A DNA stretch of 64,000 nt from Geodermatophilus arenarius (GTDB lineage: Bacteria > Actinomycetota > Actinomycetes > Mycobacteriales > Geodermatophilaceae), in assembly GCF_042654585.1 (NCBI RefSeq), contig NZ_JBHSGR010000015.1:1-64000 (forward strand). Direction: 5' to 3'. Shown piece by piece: positions 51,379-60,556 of the stretch; the first letter of the stretch is position 1; each line of letters opens with the position of its first letter. The notes below the pieces were generated by a model that was not told the DNA's origin, made no database searches, and saw nothing but the letters and a program-made list of their open reading frames with translations. The position numbers and the translations under genes are program-made.

Positions 51379-51399
51379 ACGAGCCTGCTGGGGGCGCGC

Positions 51400-52812
51400 G
51401 TGTCCCGATCGGTCGAGTCCCGTCCCGTCCCCGCGGCCGCCGACGGCGCCCCGGTCGCCGCGCTGCAGCGGCGGACGCTCGCCGTCGTCGCGGCCAGCAC
51501 CCTCGTCGTCCTCGCCGCCTTCGTCACCCCGCTGGCCACCGCCGTGGCCACCGCGGCCGACCTGGGCACCGGCGCGGGCGGGCAGGCGTGGCTGCTGGCC
51601 GCGATGAGCGTCGGGCTGGCCGCGGCGCTGCTGGTCACCGGCGCCGCCGCCGACGACCTCGGCCGCCGCCGGGTGTTCACCGCGGGCCTGGTGCTGCTGG
51701 CCGCCGGCGCCGCGCTGTCGGCCGCCGCGGGGTCCACCGGGGTCTTCGTCGCCGGCCGGCTGGTCGAGGGCGTCGGCGGCGCGGCCGTCCTGGCCTGCTC
51801 GCTCGGGCTGATCGCCCAGGTGTTCCCGCTCGGCCCGGCGCGGGCGCGCGCGGCGGCGGTGTGGGGCGCCAGCCTGGGCGCGGGCACCGGCGTGGGCGGG
51901 CTGGCCGCGGTGGTCCTCGACGGCGACACCGGCTGGCGGGCCACGCACGTCGCCACCGCCGTCGTCACGCTGCTGCTGGCGGTCGCCGCCCGGCTGCTGC
52001 TGCCGGAGGCCGCACCCGGCCGCCGGCCGCGCGTCGACGTCGCCGGGCCGGTGCTGCTCGTCGCCGCGGTGTGCTGCCTGCTCGTCGGGCTGGTCGCCAC
52101 CCGCACCGGCACCGGGACCGGGACCGTGGTCGCGCTGCTCGCCGGCGGCGCGGTGCTCGCCGTCGCGTTCGTGCTGGCCGAGTCCCGGGTGCGCGCGCCG
52201 ATGGTCGACCTGGGCCTGTTCCGCGTCCGCGGCTTCCTGGCCGCGAGCGTCGGCGCGCTGGTCACCGGCGCGGCCACGGTCGGGCTGATGTCCTTCCTCG
52301 CCACCGTGCTGCAGCGGGCGCTGGGCGAGAGCCTGCTCGCGACGACGGTGCTCGTGCTCGTGTGGTCCGCGGTCGCGACGGCGACGTCGGTGGGGCTGCG
52401 CTGGCTGCCCGGCGTCGACGGGCGGGTGCTGCTGGCCGGCGGCCTGGCGGTGTCGGCCGCGGGACTGGCGGCGCTGGCCGTCCTCGACCCGGGCGACCGG
52501 GCCGCCGCGCTGCTGCCGGGCCTGCTGGTCCTCGGCGTCGGCTACGGCGCGGCCAACGCCGCGCTCGGCCGCGAGGCGGTGGCGCACGTGCCGCCGGAGC
52601 GGGCCGGCATGGGCAGCGGCGCCAACAACACCGCCCGCTACCTGGGCGCCGCCGTCGGCGTCACGCTGGTCGTCCTGCTGGTGACCGCGGGCGCGCCCAC
52701 CGGCACCGCGGCCGGGCTGCTCGCCGGGTGGGACGCGGCCGCGCTCGCCGGCGCCGGGGTCAGCGCGGCCGGGGCGCTGGCGGTCCTGGCGCTGCGACCG
52801 GCGCGCCGCTGA
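51400..52812 (+). CDS. MFS drug-efflux transporter, DHA2-like (14 TM)
   Basis: 470-aa permease with about 14 hydrophobic segments, starting LAVVAASTLVVLAAFVTPLA. It has ADDLGRRRVFTAGL (A-motif), GRLVEGVGGAAVLACSLGLI (the GxGGA start of the C-motif region) and later AESRVRAPMVDLGLFRVRGF, typical of DHA2 multidrug exporters. Start GTG 51400; the long frame to 49111 is antisense of the FAD/Fe-S gene. A TetR operator lies 22 bases upstream, so the pump is probably induced by its own substrate through the facing TetR regulator. Confidence 0.87.
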   Translation: MSRSVESRPVPAAADGAPVAALQRRTLAVVAASTLVVLAAFVTPLATAVATAADLGTGAGGQAWLLAAMSVGLAAALLVTGAAADDLGRRRVFTAGLVLLAAGAALSAAAGSTGVFVAGRLVEGVGGAAVLACSLGLIAQVFPLGPARARAAAVWGASLGAGTGVGGLAAVVLDGDTGWRATHVATAVVTLLLAVAARLLLPEAAPGRRPRVDVAGPVLLVAAVCCLLVGLVATRTGTGTGTVVALLAGGAVLAVAFVLAESRVRAPMVDLGLFRVRGFLAASVGALVTGAATVGLMSFLATVLQRALGESLLATTVLVLVWSAVATATSVGLRWLPGVDGRVLLAGGLAVSAAGLAALAVLDPGDRAAALLPGLLVLGVGYGAANAALGREAVAHVPPERAGMGSGANNTARYLGAAVGVTLVVLLVTAGAPTGTAAGLLAGWDAAALAGAGVSAAGALAVLALRPARR

Positions 52813-52831
52813 CCCGGCGGGCTCAGCGGCG
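52804..52831. terminator. Hairpin spanning both stop codons (MFS and TetR genes)
   Basis: 9-bp perfect stem CGCCGCTGA (52804-52812) with 52823-52831 and a 10-base loop; the TGA of the pump and the TGA of the regulator (as TCA) sit at mirror positions in the arms. Bidirectional terminator candidate. Confidence 0.55.
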
Positions 52832-53452
52832 GGCGACGAGCCCGACCAGCACCTCGGTGGCGACGTCGGTGTCCTCGGCCAGGGAGCCGGCCTCGCCGCG
52901 CTCGACCCGGGCGAGCATCAGCTCGTTGAGCCCGCCGACCGCGGCGACGACGAGCGCGCGGTCCACCGCCCGCACCTCGTCGGGAAACCGCTCGGCCATC
53001 TCGGCGGCGACCCCGCGGATCAGCTCCACGTAACGGTCGATGACCTGCCGCCGCAGGGTGAGCGCGTGCCGGCCGGCGGCCTGCACCTCGACCAGCGCCG
53101 CCCAGGCCACCTCCGGGTTGGCGGCGAGCACCTCCAGGTAGGCCCGCACGGCCGACCGCAGCCGGTCGCGCCAGGCCAGCCCCTCGTCGGCCGCCCGGTC
53201 CTGCGCGGCGCGCACGGTGGCGAGCACCTTGTCGGTGGCGCGGGTGTAGAGCTCGAGGAGGCAGTGCTCCTTGTCGCGGAAGTGCGCGTAGACGACCGTC
53301 TTGGACACCCGGCCCTCGCGGGCGATGTCGGAGACCGTCGTCGCGCGGTAGCCCTTCTCGGCCATGCAGGTGGCCAGCGCGAGGAGGATGCGCACCCGGC
53401 GGTTGGCGTCGTCCTCGGTCAGGTCCTCGGGGGAGACCAGCGCGGCGGCCAC
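52823..53452 (-). CDS. TetR family transcriptional regulator
   Basis: 209-aa TetR. N-terminal HTH: RVRILLALATCMAEKGYRAT, TVSDIAREGRVSKTVVYAHF, RDKEHCLLELYTRATDKVLA. C-terminal ligand-binding domain is all-helical (TALVEVQAAGRHALTLRR-type). GTG start at 53452. Convergent to the MFS pump, whose promoter holds a perfect palindrome, so it probably represses the pump. It is divergent from the second MFS gene (53565) with 112 bases between, so it might control that gene as well. Confidence 0.87.
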   Translation of the reverse strand: MAAALVSPEDLTEDDANRRVRILLALATCMAEKGYRATTVSDIAREGRVSKTVVYAHFRDKEHCLLELYTRATDKVLATVRAAQDRAADEGLAWRDRLRSAVRAYLEVLAANPEVAWAALVEVQAAGRHALTLRRQVIDRYVELIRGVAAEMAERFPDEVRAVDRALVVAAVGGLNELMLARVERGEAGSLAEDTDVATEVLVGLVARR

Positions 53453-53564
53453 CCCGCCGATCGTAGGGCCGGGCAGCCCCCGTCCGGGGTGCGCTCGGGC
53501 GCGCCGTGAGGCGACTCACCGGAGATCCGGGAACAGACGGTCCGCCGCAGCTGTCGTCCTCCCC

Positions 53565-54896
53565 GTGACGCCCGCGACCGCCGCCCGCACCCCGCTGCGC
53601 GCCTACGCCGTCTGGCTCACCGCGCTCGCCGCCTACGTCGTCGCCGTCTTCCACCGCGCCTCGCTCGGCGTGGCCGGGGTGGAGGCGCAGGAGCGGTTCT
53701 CCGCCGGGGCGTCCGCGGTCTCGCTGTTCCTGGTGCTGCAGCTGGCGGTCTACGCCGGGCTGCAGGTGCCGGTCGGGGTGGCGCTGGACCGCTTCGGCTC
53801 GCGCCGGCTGATCGTCGCGGGCGGGGTCACCATGGCCCTCGGCCAGCTGGTGCTGGCGCTGGCCACCGACGTCCCCACCGCCGTCGCGGCCCGCGTGCTG
53901 GTCGGCGCCGGCGACGCGATGACGTTCATCAGCGTGCTGCGGGTGATCGGCTTCTGGTTCCCCGGCCGCACGGTCCCGCTGGTCACCCAGCTCACCGGCA
54001 TCCTCGGCCAGCTCGGGCAGGTCGTCGCCGCCTATCCGCTGGTCGCGCTGCTGCACACGGCCGGCTGGCGCAGCACCTTCCTCGGCGCGGCGGCGGTCGG
54101 CGTGCTGGTCGTCGTCCTGGTGCTCGCCACGCTGCGCGACGCCCCGCCCGGCGTCGAGCCCGCCACCCCGGCGGGGCTGGCCGAGGTGCGCCGCAACCTG
54201 GCGCTCACCTGGCAGGAGTCCGGCACCCGGATCGGCCTCTACACCCACCTGGTCACCCAGTTCTCCGGCACGGTCTTTGCGCTGCTGTGGGGCTATCCCT
54301 TCCTCGTCGTCGGGCAGGGGCTGTCCCCGGCGACGGCGGCCGGGCTGCTCACGCTGCTGGTCGTCGTCGGCATGGGGGTCGGGCCGCTGCTCGGCCGGCT
54401 GTGCGGGCGCTGGCCGCTGCGCCGCTCGGTGCTGGTCCTCGGCATCCTCGCCGTCACCGCCGCCACCTGGACCGTCGTCCTGCTGTGGCCCGGCCGCGCG
54501 CCGCTGTGGCTGCTCGTGCTGCTGGTCGTCGTGCTCGGCACCAACGGCCCCGGCTCGATGATCGGCTTCGACTTCGCCCGCACCTGGAACCCGGCCGAGC
54601 GGCAGGGCAGCGCCAGCGGCGTGGTCAACGTCGGCGGCTTCGTCGCCTCGCTGCTGACCGTCCTGGCGATCGGCGCGGTGCTCGACGTCCTCACGCCCGG
54701 CGCCTCGACCGCCTACGACCTCGACGCCTTCCGCGCCGCGTTCGCCGTCCAGTACCTGTTCTGGGCGATCGGCCTGGTCGGCGTGCTGCGCCACCGCCGG
54801 GCGCTGCGGGCGCGGCTGGCCCGCGACGGCGTCGTCCTCGCGCCGCTGGTGACGGCGGTCGGCGCCCGGCTGCGCGGCGGGTCCGCCTACCGCTGA
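53565..54896 (+). CDS. MFS transporter (12 TM)
   Basis: 443-aa permease. Helix 1 YAVWLTALAAYVVAVFHRAS and FLVLQLAVYAGLQVPVGVAL, then GVALDRFGSRRLIVAGG (A-motif variant) and LLTLLVVVGMGVGPLLGRLC; about 12 helices. This layout is common in the nitrate/oxalate/formate and unclassified actinobacterial MFS groups. GTG 53565. The first helix has ARTPLRAYAVW, giving a short N-terminus. Substrate unknown. Divergent from tetR, so could be part of the same regulatory set. Confidence 0.83.
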   Translation: MTPATAARTPLRAYAVWLTALAAYVVAVFHRASLGVAGVEAQERFSAGASAVSLFLVLQLAVYAGLQVPVGVALDRFGSRRLIVAGGVTMALGQLVLALATDVPTAVAARVLVGAGDAMTFISVLRVIGFWFPGRTVPLVTQLTGILGQLGQVVAAYPLVALLHTAGWRSTFLGAAAVGVLVVVLVLATLRDAPPGVEPATPAGLAEVRRNLALTWQESGTRIGLYTHLVTQFSGTVFALLWGYPFLVVGQGLSPATAAGLLTLLVVVGMGVGPLLGRLCGRWPLRRSVLVLGILAVTAATWTVVLLWPGRAPLWLLVLLVVVLGTNGPGSMIGFDFARTWNPAERQGSASGVVNVGGFVASLLTVLAIGAVLDVLTPGASTAYDLDAFRAAFAVQYLFWAIGLVGVLRHRRALRARLARDGVVLAPLVTAVGARLRGGSAYR

Positions 54897-54948
54897 CCCC
54901 GGCCGCGGGGGCGCCGCCCCGGCCGCCCGTGCGCCAGGATCGGGCGGC

Positions 54949-55473
54949 GTGGAGGCCACCCGCCCCGACGCCGCCGGCGCCGAGGCCTACGACCCGGCGG
55001 CCTGGCACGACCTCGCGGTGGCGGCCGTCGGCGCCACCGCGGCGCTGACCGGGCTGCTGTTCGTCGCGGTCTCCATCAACCTCGGCCGGATCCTCGCCTT
55101 CCCGACGCTGCCCCGCCGGGCCGCGGCCACGCTGGTGCTGCTGGTGGCGCTGCTCGCCGCGGGCGTGTTCGTCCTCGTCCCCGGCCAGCCGGTGCCCGCC
55201 CTCGCGGCCGAGCTCGCCGGCACCGGTGTCCTGCTCGCCGTCGGCGGCGCGGCGGAGCTGGTGCGGGTCCCGGCGGAGGCGGACGCCCCGCGGGCCCGCC
55301 GCGTCCTCGCGGCGGGCCTGGTGCTGCTGCCCGCCGGCGCGCTGCTGGCGGCGGCGCTGTCGCTGGTCCTCGGGGCCGGCGGCGGGCTCTACTGGCTGGT
55401 GGGGGCGCTGGTCGGCGGGATCGCGGCGTCCTGCCTGAACGCCTGGGTGCTGCTGGTGGAGATCCAGCGCTGA
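54949..55473 (+). CDS. Hypothetical four-helix membrane protein
   Basis: 174-aa protein with helices at about 27-48 (GATAALTGLLFVAVSINLGR), 60-77, 83-100 and 130-165 (LYWLVGALVGGIAASCLNAW). The N-terminal DPAAWHDLAVAAVGATAALTG is a recurrent actinobacterial motif, with a hydrophilic loop of about 15 residues in the middle. Not recognised. GTG 54949. It sits between an MFS gene and a carbohydrate kinase without operon signs. Confidence 0.65.
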   Translation: MEATRPDAAGAEAYDPAAWHDLAVAAVGATAALTGLLFVAVSINLGRILAFPTLPRRAAATLVLLVALLAAGVFVLVPGQPVPALAAELAGTGVLLAVGGAAELVRVPAEADAPRARRVLAAGLVLLPAGALLAAALSLVLGAGGGLYWLVGALVGGIAASCLNAWVLLVEIQR

Positions 55474-55512
55474 CCTCGCGGCCGCCCTGCGGCTGCGGGC
55501 AGGATCGCCCGC

Positions 55513-57045
55513 ATGGACGTCGTGGTCGGGCTGGACAGCGGGACCACGGCGACCAAGGCGGTCACCGCCGGCACCGACGGGCGGGTGCGCGACCTGGTGA
55601 GCGTCGGCTACCCGCTGTCGGTGCCCGCCCCCGGCCGCGCCGAGCTCGACGCGCACCGGCTCGCCGGCGCCGCCGTCGAGGCGCTGGCCGCCGTCAGCCG
55701 GGCCGCCCGCGAGCGCGGCGACCGGGTGGTCGGGATCTGCCTGTCCGCGGCCATGCACGGCCTGGTCCCCATGGACGACGACGGCCGCCCGCTGGGGCCC
55801 GTGGTCACCTGGGCCGACGACCGCGCGGCGGGCTTCGCCGAGGCCCTGCGCGCCGACGGCCGCGCCGGCGGGCTGCACGCCCGCACCGGGACGCCGGTGC
55901 ACCCCATGTCCCCGCTGCTCAAGCTCGCCTGGATGCGCGCCGAGGAGCCCGGCCGGCTGGACGCGGTGCCGCGCTGGGGCGGGGTCAAGGAGCTCGTCGT
56001 CTCCGCGCTGCGCGGCGGCCCGCAGGTCCTCGACCGCTCCTGCGCCTCGGCCACCGGCCTCTACGGCATCCGCACCGGCACCTGGGACGCCGAGGCGCTG
56101 GACGTGGCCGGGATCCGCCCCGGGCAGCTCGGCGAGGTCCTGCCCACGACGACGGTGCTCGAGGGCCTGCGCCCGGAGGTCGCCGCGGCCGCCGGCCTGC
56201 CCGCGGACACGCCGCTGGTCCTCGGCGCCTCCGACGGGGTGCTGGCCAACCTCGGCATCGGCGCGGTCCGCCCCGAGGTCGCCGCCGTGTCGCTGGGCAC
56301 CAGCGGCGCGATGCGCGTCGTCGTCCCGGCGCCGACCGTCGACCCGGCGCACCGGCTGTTCTGCTACGCGCTCACCGACGACCACTGGGTGGTCGGCGGC
56401 GCGGTCAACAACGGCGGCTCGGTGGTGCGCTGGGCCGCCCAAGCGCTCGCCGAGGGGGAGGGGGTCACGGGGGAGGACGCCGACGCCCTCGACGCCCGGC
56501 TCCTCGAGGAGGCCGCCGCGGTGCCCCCCGGCAGCGCCGGGCTGCTGTGCCTGCCCTACCTGCTGGGGGAGCGGGCGCCGTGGTGGCGGTCCGGGCTGCG
56601 CGGGGCGTACGTCGGGCTGCGCCGCGAGCACCGGCGGGGGCACCTGGTGCGCGCCGCCGTGGAGGGGGTGTGCCAGCAGCTGGCGTTGGTCCGCGACGCG
56701 TTCTCGGCCACCGGCCTGCCCGTGACCGAGGTGCGGGCCACCGGCGGCGCGGTCGCCTCGCCGCTGTGGGTGGCCACGCTGGCCGCGGCCCTGGACCTGC
56801 CGGTGCGGGTCGCCGACTCCCCGGAGGGCACGGGTCTGGGCGCCTGCCTGCTCGGCCTGCACGCGCTCGGCATGCTGCCCGACCTCGACGCCGCCACCGC
56901 GCTGGTCGGCGTCTCCGACCCGGTCGGACCCGACCCGGCCGCCGCGGACCTCCACCGGCGGACCCGCCCGCTGGTCGAGCGGTCCACCCGCGCGCTCGAG
57001 GACGTGCTGCGCACCCTCGACACCCTCGACGACACCCCGCGCTGA
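55513..57045 (+). CDS. gntK: FGGY carbohydrate kinase, gluconokinase-like
   Basis: 510-aa FGGY kinase. N-terminal ATPase block VGLDSGTTATKAVTAG, then SAAMHGLVPMDDDGRPLGPV and RTGTPVHPMSPLLKLAWMRA, a signature of the gluconokinase subgroup; second ATPase domain with LGASDGVLANLGIGAVRPEV, SLGTSGAM and ATGGAVASPLW. Phosphorylates gluconate (most likely) or another polyol/sugar. ATG 55513. No transporter or 6-phosphogluconate gene is next to it. Length normal for the family (about 500). Confidence 0.85.
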   Translation: MDVVVGLDSGTTATKAVTAGTDGRVRDLVSVGYPLSVPAPGRAELDAHRLAGAAVEALAAVSRAARERGDRVVGICLSAAMHGLVPMDDDGRPLGPVVTWADDRAAGFAEALRADGRAGGLHARTGTPVHPMSPLLKLAWMRAEEPGRLDAVPRWGGVKELVVSALRGGPQVLDRSCASATGLYGIRTGTWDAEALDVAGIRPGQLGEVLPTTTVLEGLRPEVAAAAGLPADTPLVLGASDGVLANLGIGAVRPEVAAVSLGTSGAMRVVVPAPTVDPAHRLFCYALTDDHWVVGGAVNNGGSVVRWAAQALAEGEGVTGEDADALDARLLEEAAAVPPGSAGLLCLPYLLGERAPWWRSGLRGAYVGLRREHRRGHLVRAAVEGVCQQLALVRDAFSATGLPVTEVRATGGAVASPLWVATLAAALDLPVRVADSPEGTGLGACLLGLHALGMLPDLDAATALVGVSDPVGPDPAAADLHRRTRPLVERSTRALEDVLRTLDTLDDTPR

Positions 57046-57130
57046 GACGGCGGGCCGCGCCGGGCCGCGGACGGCCGCGTTCCGGGCCACGATGTCAGCC
57101 CAGACCGCAGGGGCGCGGAGGGAGAGTGCG

Positions 57131-58705
57131 ATGAGGGGTGCGGCGCGGGCCGCGGTGGCCGGACTCGGGGCGCTGGCGGCGGTGGCCGCCCGGGACCTGG
57201 CGCAGCGGGAGCACACCCTGCTGCGCAACTTCCCGGTGATCGGCCACGCCCGCTACCTGCTGGAGTCGATCGGCCCGGAGCTGCGGCAGTACCTGGTCGC
57301 CGGCAACAACGAGGAGCGGCCGTTCACCCGCGACCAGCGGCGCTGGGTGTACGCCTCGGCCAAGGGCGAGAACAACTACTTCGGGTTCGGCACCGACAAC
57401 GACCTCGAGTACACGGCCGGCTACCCGGTCATCAACCACCGCACCTTCGGCCGCGCCGTCCCGCCGTCGCACCCGCACTCGGCGGCCGACGTCGCGATCC
57501 CGTCGGCGAAGGTGCTGGGCGGCCCGCGCGGGCGGGCCAGGGCGTTCCGGCCGTCGTCGGTGGTCAACGTGTCGGCGATGAGCTTCGGCTCGCTGTCCGG
57601 GGCCGCGGTCGAGGCGCTCAACCGCGGCGCGGCGCTGGCCGGGTGCCTGCACAACACCGGCGAGGGCGGGCTGTCGGTGCACCACCGGCACGGCGGCGAG
57701 CTGGTGTTCCAGATCGGCACCGCCTACTTCGGCTGCCGCGACGAGGCCGGCCGGTTCGACCTCCAGCGGCTGAAGGACCTCGTCGAGTCCGCTCCCGTCC
57801 GGGCGCTGGAGGTCAAGCTCAGCCAGGGCGCCAAGCCGGGCCTGGGCGGCGTGCTGCCGGCGGCCAAGGTGACCGCCGAGATCGCCGCCGCGCGCGGGGT
57901 GCCCGAGGGCGTGGACTGCGTCAGCCCGTCCCGGCACGCGGAGTTCACCGACGCCGACAGCCTGCTCGACTGGGTGGAGCTGCTCGCGGCCGAGACCGGC
58001 CTGCCGGTGGGGATCAAGTCCGCGGTCGGCGACCTGGCCTTCTGGGACGAGCTGACCCGGCTCATGGCCGACACCGGCCGCGGCGTCGACTTCGTGACCG
58101 TCGACGGCGGCGAGGGGGGCACCGGCGCCGCGCCGCTGATCTTCACCGACTCGGTGTCGCTGCCCTTCCAGCTCGGCTTCGCCCGCGTGTACAGCACCTT
58201 CGCCCGCCGCGGGCTGGCCGAGCAGGTCACCTTCGTCGGCGCCGGCAAGCTGGGCCTGCCCGACAACGCGGTGGTGGCCTTCGCGCTGGGCTGCGACATG
58301 GTCAACGTGGCCCGCGAGGCGATGCTCGCCATCGGCTGCATCCAGGCGCAGAAGTGCCACACCGACACCTGCCCGACCGGCGTCGCCACCCAGAACGCGT
58401 GGCTGGCGCACGGCCTGGACCCGGCGCTGAAGTCGGTGCGGCTGGCCAACTACGTGGCCACCCTGCGCCGGGACCTGCTCAAGGTGGCCGAGGCGTGCGG
58501 CGTCGAGCACCCGGGGCTGATCGACACCGGCTCGGTGGAGGTGCTCACCGGCCGGACGGCGTCGCGGCCGCTGTCGGAGGTCTACGGCTACGAGCCCGGC
58601 TGGGGCCTGCCCTCGGCCGCGGACCGGGCGGAGGTCGTCCGGATCATGACGGCGGAGGCCCCGCAGGGCGGGTCCGCGGCGCCGTCGGAGGACGCCGCCC
58701 GCTGA
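57131..58705 (+). CDS. FMN-binding glutamate synthase family protein
   Basis: 524-aa TIM-barrel FMN protein like the central domain of GltB (synthase domain) but without glutaminase or C-terminal GXGXG domains. One N-terminal membrane-type segment (VAGLGALAAVAARDLAQ) then NNEERPFTRDQRRWVYASAK, VVNVSAMSFGSLSGAAVEAL, FVTVDGGEGGTGAAPLIFTD (FMN phosphate loop) and IGCIQAQKCHTDTCPTGVAT, whose cysteines bind an Fe-S cluster in GltB. ATG 57131 preceded by GGAGGGAGAGTG; an ATG 39 bases earlier is less favourable. Many such stand-alone proteins exist in actinobacteria; the actual reaction is unproven. Confidence 0.87.
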   Translation: MRGAARAAVAGLGALAAVAARDLAQREHTLLRNFPVIGHARYLLESIGPELRQYLVAGNNEERPFTRDQRRWVYASAKGENNYFGFGTDNDLEYTAGYPVINHRTFGRAVPPSHPHSAADVAIPSAKVLGGPRGRARAFRPSSVVNVSAMSFGSLSGAAVEALNRGAALAGCLHNTGEGGLSVHHRHGGELVFQIGTAYFGCRDEAGRFDLQRLKDLVESAPVRALEVKLSQGAKPGLGGVLPAAKVTAEIAAARGVPEGVDCVSPSRHAEFTDADSLLDWVELLAAETGLPVGIKSAVGDLAFWDELTRLMADTGRGVDFVTVDGGEGGTGAAPLIFTDSVSLPFQLGFARVYSTFARRGLAEQVTFVGAGKLGLPDNAVVAFALGCDMVNVAREAMLAIGCIQAQKCHTDTCPTGVATQNAWLAHGLDPALKSVRLANYVATLRRDLLKVAEACGVEHPGLIDTGSVEVLTGRTASRPLSEVYGYEPGWGLPSAADRAEVVRIMTAEAPQGGSAAPSEDAAR

Positions 58706-58842
58706 GCCCACCCGCGGTCACCACCCGGGGGCCGCCCGTGGCGACGCGCTACCGGCGGGGTCGAAGGTCCCGCCGGTCCGTCCGGGCCCGTCACTAGCGT
58801 CGCCCGCTCCCGAGTGGTCCCGACTTCCCCGCGGAGGCCAAG

Positions 58843-59121
58843 ATGGCGGCCTACCTGTACCGGTGCCCGGCGTGCGGCCCGTGGGAGGTGCGGCGGCCCA
58901 TCGGCACCGCGCAGGCCGAGGAGCGGTGCCCCTCGTGCGGCGACACCGGCCGGCGCGTCTACACCGCCCCGCTGCTGGCGCGCACCCCGGCGCCGCTGGC
59001 CGCGGCGCGGTCGCGCGAGGAGGCCAGCGCCGACGCGCCCGCCGTGACGACGGCCGTGCCGCCCGCCCCCCGTCGCCCGGTGCGGCGCGACCCCCGGTGG
59101 AGCGCCCTGCCCCGGCCCTGA
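58843..59121 (+). CDS. fmdB: FmdB family zinc-ribbon protein
   Basis: 92-aa protein with an N-terminal FmdB-type zinc ribbon, AAYLYRCPACGPWEVRRPIG then EERCPSCGDTGRRVY, i.e. two CxxC pairs about 20 residues apart. The C-terminal half is Ala/Pro/Arg-rich, disordered. FmdB proteins are named after the putative regulator beside formamidase (FmdA), and the formamidase gene follows 124 bases downstream. ATG 58843 with GGAGG upstream. Likely regulates or assists the amidase. Confidence 0.85.
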   Translation: MAAYLYRCPACGPWEVRRPIGTAQAEERCPSCGDTGRRVYTAPLLARTPAPLAAARSREEASADAPAVTTAVPPAPRRPVRRDPRWSALPRP

Positions 59122-59245
59122 CCAGCCCGCGCGGCGGCCCCGGGCCGGGTCGCCGTCGCCTCCCCGGCTCCCGCGCGGAGCCGCCACGAACGGCCCGCGG
59201 ACGCGGGTCGGCCCTCCCGTCAACGGAGATCGGAGTGTGGGGGAC

Positions 59246-60499
59246 ATGCCAGACGTCGTCTTCACCGTCGACCAGGCCAAGTCCATGCGGGACCAGGCCG
59301 TCCCGGGGCACAACCGCTGGCACCCGGACGTACCCGTCGCCACGATGGTCCGGCCCGGGCAGGACATCCGGGTGGAGTGCCGGGAGTGGACCGACGGCCA
59401 GATCGGCAACAACGACTCGGCCAACGACGTCCGCGACGTCGACCTGAACCGGGCGCACATGCTCAGCGGCCCGATCGGCGTCGAGGGTGCCGAGCCCGGT
59501 GACCTGCTGGTCGTCGACATCCTCGACCTCGGCCCGGTGCAGGCGCCGCAGGAGTACGGCGAGGCCCCCGGACAGGGCTGGGGCTACACCGGCATCTTCG
59601 CCAAGGCCAACGGCGGCGGCTTCCTGACCGACTACTTCCCGGACGCCTACAAGGCGATCTGGGACTTCCACGGCCAGGTGGCGACTTCCCGGCACATCCC
59701 GGGCGTCCGCTACACCGGCCTGACCCACCCGGGGCTGTTCGGCACCGCGCCGTCGGCCGACCTGCTCGCCCGGTGGAACCGGCGGGAGAAGGCCCTGGCC
59801 GACACCGACCCCGACCGCGTGCCGGCCCTGGCGCTGCTCCCGCTGGAGGACCAGACCCTCGGCGGGACGGCGTCCGGCGACGTGCTGGACGGCATCGCCC
59901 GGGACGGCGCCCGCACGGTGCCGGCCCGAGAGAACGGCGGCAACCACGACATCAAGAACTTCTCCCGCGGTTCCCGCGTCTTCTACCCCGTGCACGTGCA
60001 GGACGCGAAGCTGTCCGGCGGCGACCTGCACTTCAGCCAGGGCGACGGCGAGATCACGTTCTGCGGCGCCATCGAGATGGGCGGGTTCATCGACTTCCAC
60101 ATCGACCTGATCAAGGGCGGCATGGAGACCTACGGGGTGACCACCAACCCGGTGTTCATCCCGGGCAACGTCGAGCCCCGCTACTCGGAGTTCCTGACCT
60201 TCATCGGGATCTCGGTCGAGCACGAGGAGGACCGCAACCTCTACCTGGACGCCACGCAGGCCTACCGCAACGCCTGCCTCAACGCCGTCCGGTACCTGCA
60301 GAAGTTCGGCTACTCCGGCGAGCAGGCCTACCTGCTGCTCGGGTCGGCGCCGATCGAGGGCCGCGTCAGCGGGGTCGTCGACATCCCGAACGCCTGCTGC
60401 TCGCTGTACCTGCCGACGGCGATCTTCGACTTCGACGTGAGGCCGTCGGCGTCGGGGCCGGTCCGAGCCGACCGCGGGCAGTGCGCCGTCACGTCCTGA
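59246..60499 (+). CDS. fmdA: Formamidase
   Basis: 417-aa FmdA/AmdA enzyme hydrolysing formamide to formate and ammonia. Blocks: MPDVVFTVDQAKSMRDQAVP, VECREWTDGQIGNNDSANDV, HMLSGPIGVEGAEPGDLLVV, GTAPSADLLARWNRRE, LSGGDLHFSQGDGEITFCGA and FIPGNVEPRYSEFLTFIGIS. Length matches known formamidases (about 405-415). ATG 59246 after GGAGTGTGGGGGAC, with an in-frame GTG nine bases earlier. A perfect terminator follows (60506-60535). Together with fmdB and the amiS channel downstream it forms an amide-utilisation module providing nitrogen. Confidence 0.95.
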   Translation: MPDVVFTVDQAKSMRDQAVPGHNRWHPDVPVATMVRPGQDIRVECREWTDGQIGNNDSANDVRDVDLNRAHMLSGPIGVEGAEPGDLLVVDILDLGPVQAPQEYGEAPGQGWGYTGIFAKANGGGFLTDYFPDAYKAIWDFHGQVATSRHIPGVRYTGLTHPGLFGTAPSADLLARWNRREKALADTDPDRVPALALLPLEDQTLGGTASGDVLDGIARDGARTVPARENGGNHDIKNFSRGSRVFYPVHVQDAKLSGGDLHFSQGDGEITFCGAIEMGGFIDFHIDLIKGGMETYGVTTNPVFIPGNVEPRYSEFLTFIGISVEHEEDRNLYLDATQAYRNACLNAVRYLQKFGYSGEQAYLLLGSAPIEGRVSGVVDIPNACCSLYLPTAIFDFDVRPSASGPVRADRGQCAVTS

Positions 60500-60505
60500 C
60501 CGCCC

Positions 60506-60535
60506 GGCGGGTCCCGGCGCACGCCGGGACCCGCC
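60506..60535. terminator. Terminator after fmdA
   Basis: Perfect 13-bp stem (GGCGGGTCCCGGC at 60506-60518 with 60523-60535) and loop GCAC, 7 bases past the stop. Confidence 0.75.
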
Positions 60536-60556
60536 CGCCCGGGCCGGGCGCCGCCC

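Noticed and set aside
49111..51399. 5' extension of the MFS frame, giving 1233 codons
   Set aside because: The extension is antisense to the FAD/Fe-S and cupin genes. The membrane protein begins near 51400, after the palindrome.
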